Origin: Prevotella sp.
Lineage (GTDB): Bacteria > Bacteroidota > Bacteroidia > Bacteroidales > Bacteroidaceae
Direction of reading: 5' to 3'
DNA: 48,236 bases
NCBI GenBank assembly: GCA_024697405.1
Contig: JAILFU010000168.1
Span: forward strand, 1 to 48,236
Position 1 is the first letter of the stretch. The number at the start of each line of letters is the position of its first letter. Both the position numbers and the translations under genes were made by a program. The notes under the pieces were generated by a model. The model was not told the DNA's origin. It saw nothing but the letters and a program-made list of their open reading frames with translations, and searched no databases. This document shows positions 24,999-33,498 of the stretch, piece by piece.

Positions 24999-25638
24999 CT
25001 ACCAACTTCCCTCTCCCTTTGAAGAGGCGCTTGGGATGAGGCATTTCCTCATCACCCATGCGTAGACAACAATGACACCGACGGTGAGGAACTCCATCGG
25101 CAGGTTAGCCAGCCCTGACTCGGGGCCGACTAGCAGGTAGGAAAGGACAGGGATGATGCTGGAGATGAGAATATAAAGTGCCATCCAGATTCCAACCTGC
25201 CGCAACCACCCACGATAATGATAGGCGATGGCACAGCCGAAAGGCAGGTAGACCAGCATCAGCGACACGGCGACGGGCAGTCCCTATCGTCTCTATCAGG
25301 ACAGGAAACAGCAGCGGCAGGAACCCGACGATGTTCAGAGCAATGACAATCCACCAGACCACGGTCATAGGCCGATAGAGCGGTTTCATGCCCCGCATCA
25401 GTCCATAATACATCACCAGTGCCCCAAAAGTCTGGACGGTGGCCGATGCCAGCGGGGCATGCTCCTCCATCCAATGCATCAGCGGTGCCCAGTTGATGGC
25501 CGCTTGCAAGAGGTAACACAGAAAAGCCAACTCTATCAGCCAGCGCGGAAGTCCACTGTCCGCATAATCCACCGTGTACTTACTCTCAATGCTTTCTGCC
25601 GGCCAAATGCCGGCCAAATGCTGTTCTTTTGTATCCAT
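24999..25638 (-). pseudogene. Small multi-helix membrane protein gene with a frameshift
   Basis: The frame starting at ATG 25638 reads four hydrophobic helices (LIELAFLCYLLQAAINW, LASATVQTFGALVMYYGLM, VVWWIVIALNIVGFLPLLFPVL). It then shifts near 25281: frame 1 goes on as ARRRVADAGLP, while the other frame reads LPVAVSLMLVYLPFGCAIAYHYRGW, IWMALYILISSIIPVLSYLLV and FLTVGVIVVYAWVMRK. A single extra A in GGGACTG would explain it. The repaired protein would have about 213 residues and six to seven membrane helices; I do not recognise its family. Its C-terminus (PSASSKGEGSW) is repeat-derived. It is transcribed divergently from the BspA operon. Confidence 0.7.
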
Positions 25639-25676
25639 GGTTTCGCTTTATTAACGTATTCTCACAAATGGTGCTG

Positions 25677-25684
25677 CAAAGTTA
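25677..25684 (-). promoter_or_regulatory. Candidate -7 box for the divergent membrane-protein gene
   Basis: TAACTTTG on the minus strand fits TAnnTTTG and lies about 40 bases before the ATG at 25638. No TTG at the ideal -33 distance was found. Confidence 0.45.
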
Positions 25685-25759
25685 ATACTTTATATTAGAA
25701 TTTATCCTTCAATAAGTGTTTTTTCACTTTTCGGGGGGCGTTTTTTAGCAAAATTTACG

Positions 25760-25789
25760 TTTTCTGCGCAGAACAGGCTTTTCTGCGCA
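25760..25789 (+). promoter_or_regulatory. Putative operator of the BspA operon (direct repeat)
   Basis: TTTTCTGCGCA occurs at 25760-25770 and again at 25779-25789, an exact direct repeat with a 19-bp period. The distance from the second TGCGCA to the TAATTTTG box is 58 bases, against 57 at the AraC gene. Identical word, period and position strongly suggest one regulator for both promoters. Confidence 0.7.
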
Positions 25790-25841
25790 ATAAGTCTGAC
25801 AGCTTTTCGACTATTACACCTTATTTATTAAAAGAAATTTG

Positions 25842-25849
25842 TAATTTTG
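25842..25849 (+). promoter_or_regulatory. Candidate -7 box of the BspA operon
   Basis: TAATTTTG is identical to the box before the AraC-family gene. The -33 region at 25820-25822 is CTT, not TTG, so the promoter may depend on an activator bound at the direct repeat just upstream. The leader to the ATG at 25992 is about 140 bases. Confidence 0.55.
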
Positions 25850-25991
25850 TGAGAGCAAAGAAAGAACGCTAACGATTTAAACATCATACAAACAATAAAA
25901 GCCAAAGGAAAATAAACACATACTGGATGCCTGCTCCCGCCATGGCAACAGTTAGGACGACGAGGAATAAAAAAACAACAAAAACAAACAG

Positions 25992-28900
25992 ATGAAAACA
26001 AGAATCCAGACCACACTAGTGCTGTGGCTGACGATAGCAGCCACGGGTGCATGGGCTGACGTTCGGACTGATTTACCATCCGACAGCACAGAGGTAATGC
26101 TACGCGACGGCAAGGCAGTCAAGCCACAGAGTGTACCGAAGCTAGCACCAACCAGCGACTATACGTACACCTACAAGGGCGTGAAGTACACCTACATCAC
26201 GGAGCACAACTACACGCGTTACTTCAACACCAACGTACACAAGCCCGAAGACTACGGCTGGTACACCGATGCCGATGGCTGGTTCGTCAATGCCGAGAAG
26301 GCCTACATCACTGCCGCCAGCATCGATGCCGACAACTTCCCGCAGAGCGGCGAGGTCTATATCATCAACGACCTGGTGGGCTTCGTCACAGACCATACGC
26401 ATCTGGGCTGCATTGCCGACAACGCCTTCCGCTACATGTCAGGCGTGAGGCGTGTCTATTTCCAGGACTGCGATGCCATGAGCTATACGGCCAACAGCGA
26501 CTTCTACTTCTTCATCGGCGACTGCGCGTTTGCCGACTGCGAGAACCTGGAGGAGGTGAACCTGATGCAGTGGACCACGAGCGGCAGCAACCACTGGCAG
26601 GCATTGCCCCCTACGGCAGTGAAGCGCATCTGGGGCTCAATGCTCGACAACTCTCCCAAGGCGTGGATTCGCGTGGGTACGAGCGTCTATCAGCAGTACC
26701 TCGGCAGTCAGACGTGGGTGCAGGTGCGCAATCGCATCACCACCTTCGAGCACTCGTCGGACGACATCACGGTGAAAGGCGCCGTCTACAGTTTCCTGAA
26801 AGCCGAGGATGGCAGCGCCCTGAGCAATGCCGATGAGCAGCACGAGGAAATCATGAAGACCCTGCGCCTGTGGAACGCCGACTACCAGAGTTTCAACGCC
26901 GCCTCGCTGCTTTCGGACAAGAGCCGCACGCCGGATAACGCCAACCTGTGGTACACCACGGTGAAGGGTGCCGACAGCGACTACCTGAAGAAGAACAATG
27001 GCGTGCTGCGCATCTACAACGACCCAGGCTCGTACTACAACTACAAGACCATTGCCATCCGAAAGGGAGCCTTCGAAAACTGTGACGACCTGCAGGCTGT
27101 GGAGTTCTGGCAGACAAACGGCCTATCAGACAATTCCTACAGCGAGCCGAAGATGGTCATCGAGAACGGAGCCTTCAAGAACTGCAAGAACCTGAAGGAG
27201 ATACGCTTGTTCTATAAGGTGGAGGATGGCACCGACCGCTGGCAGGTGCTCGGGCCGAAGGACATCATCCCCGGCAACAACATATTCGGTCTGCCCTCTT
27301 CGGAAGAGTTTACCGCTATGAGTGAGGAGGAGCAGGATGCTGCCTGGACAATAAACAAGGATTTCCGCATTCTCGTGTCTCCCGACCTCTATGCTGAGTT
27401 TCTCAGCAATCCCAACTGGTCAAAGTATGCCGGCTACATCAAGGCTGCCGATTATATGCCTTCGCCCAAAGCTGATATCACCAAGGGTGGGCTGACCTAT
27501 GGTTATGTGGCCGGTGAAGCAGGTATTCTCTCTACCGACCAGGTGGTGACTCAGGACTACTCCCTCTGGAGCATTCCCGCTACTATTGTCGAGGTGGCAA
27601 TGATTGTCTATTCGGCCTATAATATCTACCAAGCAGTAAAAGCCGCTTACCTTGCTGCAAAAGAGGCGGCATCTGGAGAGTTGACCGACCAAGTTGTCAA
27701 CGCAGTCGCGCAGGAAGCCATCAAAAACTCGTCGGCTGAAGTCGTTGAGGATGTGGTGGAACAATCAGCAGTGAACGTTATGGACGATGCCGCCAGGGAG
27801 GCTGCGAAGGTTGCTTTGAGGAATCTTGGAGCAAAGCTGGTCAGTGATGTGGATGCGGTAACCGTTGAAGAATTTGCTGCCCTTGCTGGAAAGAATCTCG
27901 CGGAATTAGGAGTTAATGCAGAGATGATTTCCTATTACAACTCTGTAGGGATTTGCTCTATTGATGGCTTGGTGACTTCAACAGCAGAACAGTTGTTTCA
28001 AGGTGTCCGAGATAGTGGGCTTCTGAAAACTGCCCTTGTGGTATTTGGTCGGTTCACTTCATATTTTAGTACTTTTCCTGTGAAAACGTCGGTAGTGGCT
28101 TCTGCAGCTAATGTGGTAGCCAATACAACATTACCTGCTGCCGTGAAGACTGCTCTCGTCACCACATCCGTCACCAGTAGTGTGCTGGGTGGTGGAATGA
28201 TGGCTGCATCGGTGCTGAATGATGCTACCAACATCGCGTCACTGAAAAGAGGCATGCAGAACAACATCATTGCCAACATGCACGCGGTGAGTACCCATGC
28301 CATGAACATGGTAATCATCACGCCTGACAAGGACCTCATCTACCACACCTTTATCAAGAGTGCACCCGATGACATCAAGGATGCTGTCATCTATACGGGT
28401 GTTTCGAAGGATACGCGAACCACCACGTTCCTGCCTTCGGTGTTCCAGAACAAGAAGCAGTTGCGCTCGGTGCGTTTCCACGACAACAGCGCACGTACCA
28501 GCCACAATATGTCGGCCAACCTCATCTTCATTCCCGATTCGGCTTTCGTCGGGTGCGACGCTTTGGAAACCCTCGACCTGCGCCTGCTTACCGACAACAA
28601 CGGCAGCCGCGCCATGGGGCCTGAGGACTTTGTGCTCTGCGGCAATGACATCTTTGCTGGTCTTGATTCCACCAAATTCCATATCATCATCCCGAGGGAG
28701 CGAATGATTGACTACTTGGTCAACGATAGCTGGAACCAGTACAGCCGCTTCTTCACCTATGCCGACGTGGAGGAGAAGGCCAACTTCACCGAGTTTGGTG
28801 TGAAGTACGCATTCAGCTATCTGAATGGCAATAAGTCGGTGGAGAAAGTGGGCGGACACACCATCGAGCATCTGCATGCCATAGGTTCAGACAACGACTA

Positions 28901-28994
28901 CCTGAAGGATAATAATGGTGCGATGGGCTTCTTCAACGACATCGGTTCGTACAACAACTATAAACTCGATTACGCCCGCTCCTCCGCTTTCTAA
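25992..28994 (+). CDS. BspA-like leucine-rich surface protein, 5' part before an in-frame TAA
   Basis: The signal peptide is MKTRIQTTLVLWLTIAATGAWA. Treponema/BspA-type leucine-rich repeats follow (AFENCDDLQAVEFWQ, AFKNCKNLKEIRLF, AFVGCDALETLDLR). Residues about 525-760 are different: Ala/Val-rich helices (VEVAMIVYSAYNIYQAVKAAY, AANVVANTTLPAAVKTALV) in more AT-rich DNA. The frame stops at TAA 28992-28994 after ARSSAF but continues, in the same phase, as GNTALKSVSFWDVAGW to 32810. A CAA (Gln) to TAA change is the simplest cause. It is the first gene of the surface operon. BspA proteins bind host or extracellular ligands; this one's ligand is unknown. Confidence 0.85.
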   Translation: MKTRIQTTLVLWLTIAATGAWADVRTDLPSDSTEVMLRDGKAVKPQSVPKLAPTSDYTYTYKGVKYTYITEHNYTRYFNTNVHKPEDYGWYTDADGWFVNAEKAYITAASIDADNFPQSGEVYIINDLVGFVTDHTHLGCIADNAFRYMSGVRRVYFQDCDAMSYTANSDFYFFIGDCAFADCENLEEVNLMQWTTSGSNHWQALPPTAVKRIWGSMLDNSPKAWIRVGTSVYQQYLGSQTWVQVRNRITTFEHSSDDITVKGAVYSFLKAEDGSALSNADEQHEEIMKTLRLWNADYQSFNAASLLSDKSRTPDNANLWYTTVKGADSDYLKKNNGVLRIYNDPGSYYNYKTIAIRKGAFENCDDLQAVEFWQTNGLSDNSYSEPKMVIENGAFKNCKNLKEIRLFYKVEDGTDRWQVLGPKDIIPGNNIFGLPSSEEFTAMSEEEQDAAWTINKDFRILVSPDLYAEFLSNPNWSKYAGYIKAADYMPSPKADITKGGLTYGYVAGEAGILSTDQVVTQDYSLWSIPATIVEVAMIVYSAYNIYQAVKAAYLAAKEAASGELTDQVVNAVAQEAIKNSSAEVVEDVVEQSAVNVMDDAAREAAKVALRNLGAKLVSDVDAVTVEEFAALAGKNLAELGVNAEMISYYNSVGICSIDGLVTSTAEQLFQGVRDSGLLKTALVVFGRFTSYFSTFPVKTSVVASAANVVANTTLPAAVKTALVTTSVTSSVLGGGMMAASVLNDATNIASLKRGMQNNIIANMHAVSTHAMNMVIITPDKDLIYHTFIKSAPDDIKDAVIYTGVSKDTRTTTFLPSVFQNKKQLRSVRFHDNSARTSHNMSANLIFIPDSAFVGCDALETLDLRLLTDNNGSRAMGPEDFVLCGNDIFAGLDSTKFHIIIPRERMIDYLVNDSWNQYSRFFTYADVEEKANFTEFGVKYAFSYLNGNKSVEKVGGHTIEHLHAIGSDNDYLKDNNGAMGFFNDIGSYNNYKLDYARSSAF

Positions 28995-31900
28995 GGCAAT
29001 ACGGCTCTGAAGAGCGTATCCTTCTGGGACGTTGCAGGCTGGCTGTGGACGGGTGATGCCTACACCGACTTGCAGATGACGCTGCAGGACTCCTGCTTCG
29101 CCGACTGTCCGAACCTGGAGTATGTCGATATGCTCTACCTGCGCACCGATGGCTCCAATATTGCCGAGCCGCTCACACCCGCTATGCTGCAATTGGGCAG
29201 CAGCGTCTTTGAAAACTCGCCGAAGGTACGCTTCAAGATGACCGACCGGCAGATGGAGTGGTTCGCTGCCGATACCACTTGGGCGAAGTATAAGGACCGC
29301 TTCCTGCCCGCACTCTTCCTGCCCGCCGACCCAGTGGTGGTGAGCAAGCTGAGCGACCTGAAGTACAGGACCGACGTAGCCCGCTCGTGGTATGACAACA
29401 ACGCCTCGAAGTGGGGCGACTGGCTCGACGTAACAAGGGCTACATCGGACAACTACCTCAACGGCAAGTTCTCGGGCAACGAAAACCTGCGCTCGTTCCC
29501 CGACTTCAAGCGCTTTGAGCTGATAGGACTAGACTATGTGGGCGGCTCCTGGTTCGTCAGCTGCTCGAACCTCAACGCTATCGACCTGCCCTCCACCATC
29601 AAGCACATCGGCGGCTGGGCCTTCTACGGCTGCTCGAGCCTGAAGGAGATCACTATCCCCGCCGCCGTGGAGACCATCGACGCCAGTGCCTTTGAATACA
29701 GCGGCCTGAAGACCGTGCGCTGCGAAGGCATGAAGCCCGCCACATTGTGTTCCAACGCGTTCAACCTTACCAGTTTCAGCGGCTTCACCATCTACGTGCC
29801 TGCCGAGGCCGTGGATGCCTACAAGAAGGCCTGGCCCAGCCTGGCCCAGTACATCAAGAGCAATGCCGAAGACCGCCGTATTACCGTGGTGGATGTCCGC
29901 GAGCCCGGCAAGCTGGCTGAGAAGCTGGGACTGACGACGATCATGTCCGGCGACCGTTTGCGCAACGTCGGTGGAGCCTACTGGAAGTACGACTCGCTGA
30001 CCGTCCGCAGCCACCTGAACGGCCTCGACGTGGGCGTGCTGCGCCACCTGATGGGTGCCGACGCTTGGGACAGCGATCCCACCAACGGACGCCTACGTTA
30101 TTTAGACCTTCACAATGCCCACTTCGACCAGGACACGAAATACTCCTACAACCTCTATGGCGTGGACGAGTACCTCGAGAAGGCCAACTGGGTAGGCGAA
30201 TATATGTTCCAGAACTGCACGGCACTGGAGACGCTCATACTGCCGGCGTCCGTGACCGAGATTGGCGAGAACGCCTTCGAGAGAGCCACGAACCTGAAGC
30301 ATCTCTTCGTGGGTCAGCGTTTAGAAAAGTACACGCGCGACCTGATACAGGACATCCCCGGGGGCTTGGATGAACTGGTGTTGATGACCGACTCTTTTGC
30401 CACCAGCGAGAGCGAAGACCCGTGGGAAGGCCCCATCTCCATGGTCTATACGAAGAAGTCGCTGCTGGGCGACTACATGAGCGACCCGGCGCTGACCAAC
30501 CGCGCACAGGGCATCACCGCCCCCTTCGAGGACGAAGAGGTGATGCGCATCCTGGCGGTGCGCCGCTGCTACTTCCCCTCGCAGTACCTCAACGTGGAGA
30601 GCACCAAGAATCCGTTCGGCAGTTATCTCGACGGCGACGGCTACTTCTTCTATCGCGACAAGGATCTTAAGACCTTCGACGAGTTCCGTCTCTTCAGCAA
30701 CGTCCGCGAGCTCGACTACGACTTCCAGAACTGCTCGGGCCTGGAGCGCATCACGCTGCCCGCCTCGATAGAGCACATCGGCTTCGATGCCTTCACCGGC
30801 TGCGCGAAGTTAGCCTCCATCCACATCAGCGCCGACTCCGTGCCCGTGCTGGATCACGATGCCTTCCGCGACCTGCCCGCCGACTTCCAGATCATCGTGC
30901 CGAAGACCCATGTGAAGCGCTACCGCGAGCAATGGGCACAGTATGCTGACCATATCGTAGGCGAGGACGAGGACTTCCGCAGCGACATCATCGAGGTGAC
31001 GCTGACCGAGCCCAACACGCTGGCCCAGCATCTGGGACTGCAATATACTTACGAAGCATTCAAAGAAACTTGGTACGAGAAGCCTCTGAAGAAGTACCGT
31101 GTCACCTCCGTCACGGGCGACTACTCCCATATCCGTGGCTTGAAGGTCAACGGACCCATCTCGAGTGCCGACTTCATGGTGATGCGCTTCCTGGCAGGTT
31201 TCGACATTGTCAAGGACCGTCGCAACGCTACGTCTCTCGGCAATGCACGCAATTATCTGGCGCAGCTGGAGTACATCGACCTCTACGATGCCGACATCGT
31301 CTGCACCGACTTCAGTTATCCTAACTCCGACGGAGAGGTGGAGACTAAGGCCTTCTGCCGCTGCTACGCGCTGAAGACGCTCATCCTGCCGCGCACCGCC
31401 ACCTATGTCGCTGAACGTGCTTTCCAGGAGTGCGAGAATCTGCAGACGCTGGTCATCGGCGACGAGTACGAGAAATTCCTCTGGAGCTCACTCGACGACT
31501 GCGCCTCGATGACCCGCATGTACATCCTCTCGAAGAAGAAGATGGAGATGACCGACGAGAACTGGCTGCGTCGCAACCTGAGCAATAACTATAACCCGAC
31601 GTTCGATGCCGTCTATGTTCGTCCGTCGCTCTATCAGGAGTACCTCGCCGACGAGGCCTACGTGGGCCCCGACCATCGCACGAACAGCGTCTCGACGGGT
31701 GCCTTCAAGGATGACGAGTCGTTCGCCGCTTTCGCCGCTCATGCCGCCGCCACCAAGGACGACCTTCGGCTGATTGGCGACATCAGCGGCTGGTTCCGCC
31801 ATCATACCGGTGTCATCGATTTCGATGCCCTCCAATATACCAGCATCGACTCGTTGCGCACCGCCGACGTGGCGCCGCTCACCCAGCTGCGCAGCGTCAC

Positions 31901-32810
31901 CCTCCCCGCCACCGTCAAGGGTGTGGGCAAGGATGCCTTCAAGAATGGCACTGGCCTGAGCTATGTGGATATGAGCAAGTGTGCCGAGTATGATCCGACG
32001 CTTGCCGCCGAGGGTGGTGTTCGTTCGCTGGGTATCGGCGAGAACACGCTGGCCTACGTGCCCGTCGGCTATGCGCTCAGCGGTTCTCCCGCTGAGACAA
32101 ACGTGGCCGTTGGCAGTGACGCTGGCTTCCACGCCCAGACCTTCCGCTTGGTGGACGGTGAGGACTACTGCGTGCCCTTCGCCGTGACGGCTGACAAAGT
32201 GGAGAACACCCGCACGCTGGCGAAGAGCGCCGCACCCTACACCGTCTGCCTGCCCTACGACCTCGACATCCCCGACGGTTCAAAAGTATACCGGCTCTCA
32301 GGCCGTGGCACCAACGAGCTCATCTTTGCCCAACACACCGGTCGCATGGAGGCCATGCAGCCCTACCTCGTCTGGACGGAAAGCGCCGACGCCCTGCTCT
32401 CCACCGCCAACGTCACCCTGCTCTCGAGCAACGACGGCAACACCGTGGGCAGTCAGCAGCAGTCAGTGGGCTACACCCTGCGTGGCACGCTGAACAGCAT
32501 CGGCAACCAGGAGGCCGTGGAGCTGGGAGCCTACGTGATGAACGACGACGCGAAGTGGCACCCCGTGCTCTCCGACACCGACGAGCACCGCGCCGTCACC
32601 ATCCCTGCCTTCCGCTGCTTCCTGCTGCAGAGCCGTAAGAACGGCAGCCGCGCCATCGGCATGACCTTGGAGGATGCCGACGGCATTGTGCAGTTGCGCA
32701 CCGTCGACAGCGACGGCACCGAGCGCGTCTACGACCTCAGCGGCCGACGCATCGACGGCAACGCCAAGGGCATCGTGATAAAGAACGGACGTAAAACCAT
32801 CAATCAGTAA
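28995..32810 (+). CDS. BspA-like leucine-rich surface protein, 3' part with T9SS-like C-terminus
   Basis: This is the same reading frame as the upstream part; together they would make a 2,272-residue protein. The first internal ATG is at 29070. More BspA-type repeats are present (SCFADCPNLEYVDML, AFYGCSSLKEITIP, AFTGCAKLASIHIS, AFQECENLQTLVIG). Two blocks read LAEKLGL/LAQHLGL then LNGLDVGVLRHLMG or its variant, typical of large Prevotella BspA proteins. The C-terminus ends RVYDLSGRRIDGNAKGIVIK then NGRKTINQ, like a type IX secretion sorting tail, which fits sprA in this window. The lipoprotein gene follows after 7 bases. Without read-through or repair this part has no signal peptide. Confidence 0.8.
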   Translation, partial: GNTALKSVSFWDVAGWLWTGDAYTDLQMTLQDSCFADCPNLEYVDMLYLRTDGSNIAEPLTPAMLQLGSSVFENSPKVRFKMTDRQMEWFAADTTWAKYKDRFLPALFLPADPVVVSKLSDLKYRTDVARSWYDNNASKWGDWLDVTRATSDNYLNGKFSGNENLRSFPDFKRFELIGLDYVGGSWFVSCSNLNAIDLPSTIKHIGGWAFYGCSSLKEITIPAAVETIDASAFEYSGLKTVRCEGMKPATLCSNAFNLTSFSGFTIYVPAEAVDAYKKAWPSLAQYIKSNAEDRRITVVDVREPGKLAEKLGLTTIMSGDRLRNVGGAYWKYDSLTVRSHLNGLDVGVLRHLMGADAWDSDPTNGRLRYLDLHNAHFDQDTKYSYNLYGVDEYLEKANWVGEYMFQNCTALETLILPASVTEIGENAFERATNLKHLFVGQRLEKYTRDLIQDIPGGLDELVLMTDSFATSESEDPWEGPISMVYTKKSLLGDYMSDPALTNRAQGITAPFEDEEVMRILAVRRCYFPSQYLNVESTKNPFGSYLDGDGYFFYRDKDLKTFDEFRLFSNVRELDYDFQNCSGLERITLPASIEHIGFDAFTGCAKLASIHISADSVPVLDHDAFRDLPADFQIIVPKTHVKRYREQWAQYADHIVGEDEDFRSDIIEVTLTEPNTLAQHLGLQYTYEAFKETWYEKPLKKYRVTSVTGDYSHIRGLKVNGPISSADFMVMRFLAGFDIVKDRRNATSLGNARNYLAQLEYIDLYDADIVCTDFSYPNSDGEVETKAFCRCYALKTLILPRTATYVAERAFQECENLQTLVIGDEYEKFLWSSLDDCASMTRMYILSKKKMEMTDENWLRRNLSNNYNPTFDAVYVRPSLYQEYLADEAYVGPDHRTNSVSTGAFKDDESFAAFAAHAAATKDDLRLIGDISGWFRHHTGVIDFDALQYTSIDSLRTADVAPLTQLRSVTLPATVKGVGKDAFKNGTGLSYVDMSKCAEYDPTLAAEGGVRSLGIGENTLAYVPVGYALSGSPAETNVAVGSDAGFHAQTFRLVDGEDYCVPFAVTADKVENTRTLAKSAAPYTVCLPYDLDIPDGSKVYRLSGRGTNELIFAQHTGRMEAMQPYLVWTESADALLSTANVTLLSSNDGNTVGSQQQSVGYTLRGTLNSIGNQEAVELGAYVMNDDAKWHPVLSDTDEHRAVTIPAFRCFLLQSRKNGSRAIGMTLEDADGIVQLRTVDSDGTERVYDLSGRRIDGNAKGIVIKNGRKTINQ

Positions 32811-32817
32811 AACGAAG

Positions 32818-33474
32818 ATGAAGAACATGAAGACGATGAGCATGCTGCTCGGGGGCCTGCTAGCCCTCGGCAGCCTTGCCGCGTGTGGCGGCAGTGACGA
32901 TGACGAGAACACGACACCGCCAACCCCAGATACACCCAAAGCCACGAGCGCCAGGGCCGAGTATGTGGTGAACCTGAGCCAAAACCTGCTCGATGCCGCC
33001 ACCATCACCATCTACTATATGGACAGCAACGGTCAGCAGGCACAGGAGACCGCCACCTCGACCACCTGGACGAAAGCCGTCAGCATCGCCACGCTGCCTG
33101 CGAAGGCCGGCTTCAGCGTGCAGCCGCTGCTGAAGGGCGAGGCCTCGCAGGAGGCCTACACCATAGAGGCCGACGGCAAGATGACCGTCACCGTGCTCGA
33201 CCAGAAAGGAGCCACCTTCGGCAATCCTTTCGTGGGTAGCAAGCTGGAGGTGAAGGGCCAGCTCGGCCCCGACTTCCTGGGTCAGTACCTGACGCGCATC
33301 AGCGGCCGCCTGCAGGATGCCAAGGCCATCGCCGCCGACGGCTCCTTCAGCGAGACCACCATCACCTGGGGCGGCAATGCCGACAGTGACGACCCCAACC
33401 GCGACACAGAGGTCACCACCGGCGGAGCCACCGGCACAACCCGTGGAGCATCAGCAAATGGAAGAAAGTTTTAA
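32818..33474 (+). CDS. Lipoprotein of unknown function in the BspA operon
   Basis: A 218-residue protein with a lipoprotein signal (MSMLLGGLLALGSLAAC, Cys residue 22) and an acidic surface-export-like stretch (GGSDDDENTTPPTPDTP). A single beta-rich domain follows, with a repeated-strand look (EYVVNLSQNLLDAATITIYYMDSNGQQ, FSVQPLLKGEASQEAYTIEADGKMTVTVLDQKG). The Gly/Thr-rich end (TTGGATGTTRGASANGRKF) may be disordered. The acidic residues after the Cys resemble the Bacteroidota lipoprotein export signal, so surface exposure is likely. It lies between the BspA gene and the TonB-dependent receptor. The family is not recognised. Confidence 0.75.
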   Translation: MKNMKTMSMLLGGLLALGSLAACGGSDDDENTTPPTPDTPKATSARAEYVVNLSQNLLDAATITIYYMDSNGQQAQETATSTTWTKAVSIATLPAKAGFSVQPLLKGEASQEAYTIEADGKMTVTVLDQKGATFGNPFVGSKLEVKGQLGPDFLGQYLTRISGRLQDAKAIAADGSFSETTITWGGNADSDDPNRDTEVTTGGATGTTRGASANGRKF

Positions 33475-33477
33475 TTA

Positions 33478-33485
33478 TATCTTTG
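33478..33485 (+). promoter_or_regulatory. Possible internal -7 box before the TonB-dependent receptor
   Basis: TATCTTTG fits TAnnTTTG and lies 13 bases before the ATG at 33499, just behind the lipoprotein stop. No matching -33 TTG was found, so it may be chance. Confidence 0.25.
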
Positions 33486-33498
33486 TACTTTAAATTAC

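Larger units (their letters stand above)
25639..25991. other. 353-base divergent regulatory region before the BspA operon
   Basis: It contains a leftward TAACTTTG box (25677-25684), the direct-repeat operator (25760-25789), a rightward TAATTTTG box (25842-25849) and about 140 bases of A-rich untranslated leader before the ATG at 25992. No small gene was seen in the leader. Confidence 0.65.
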
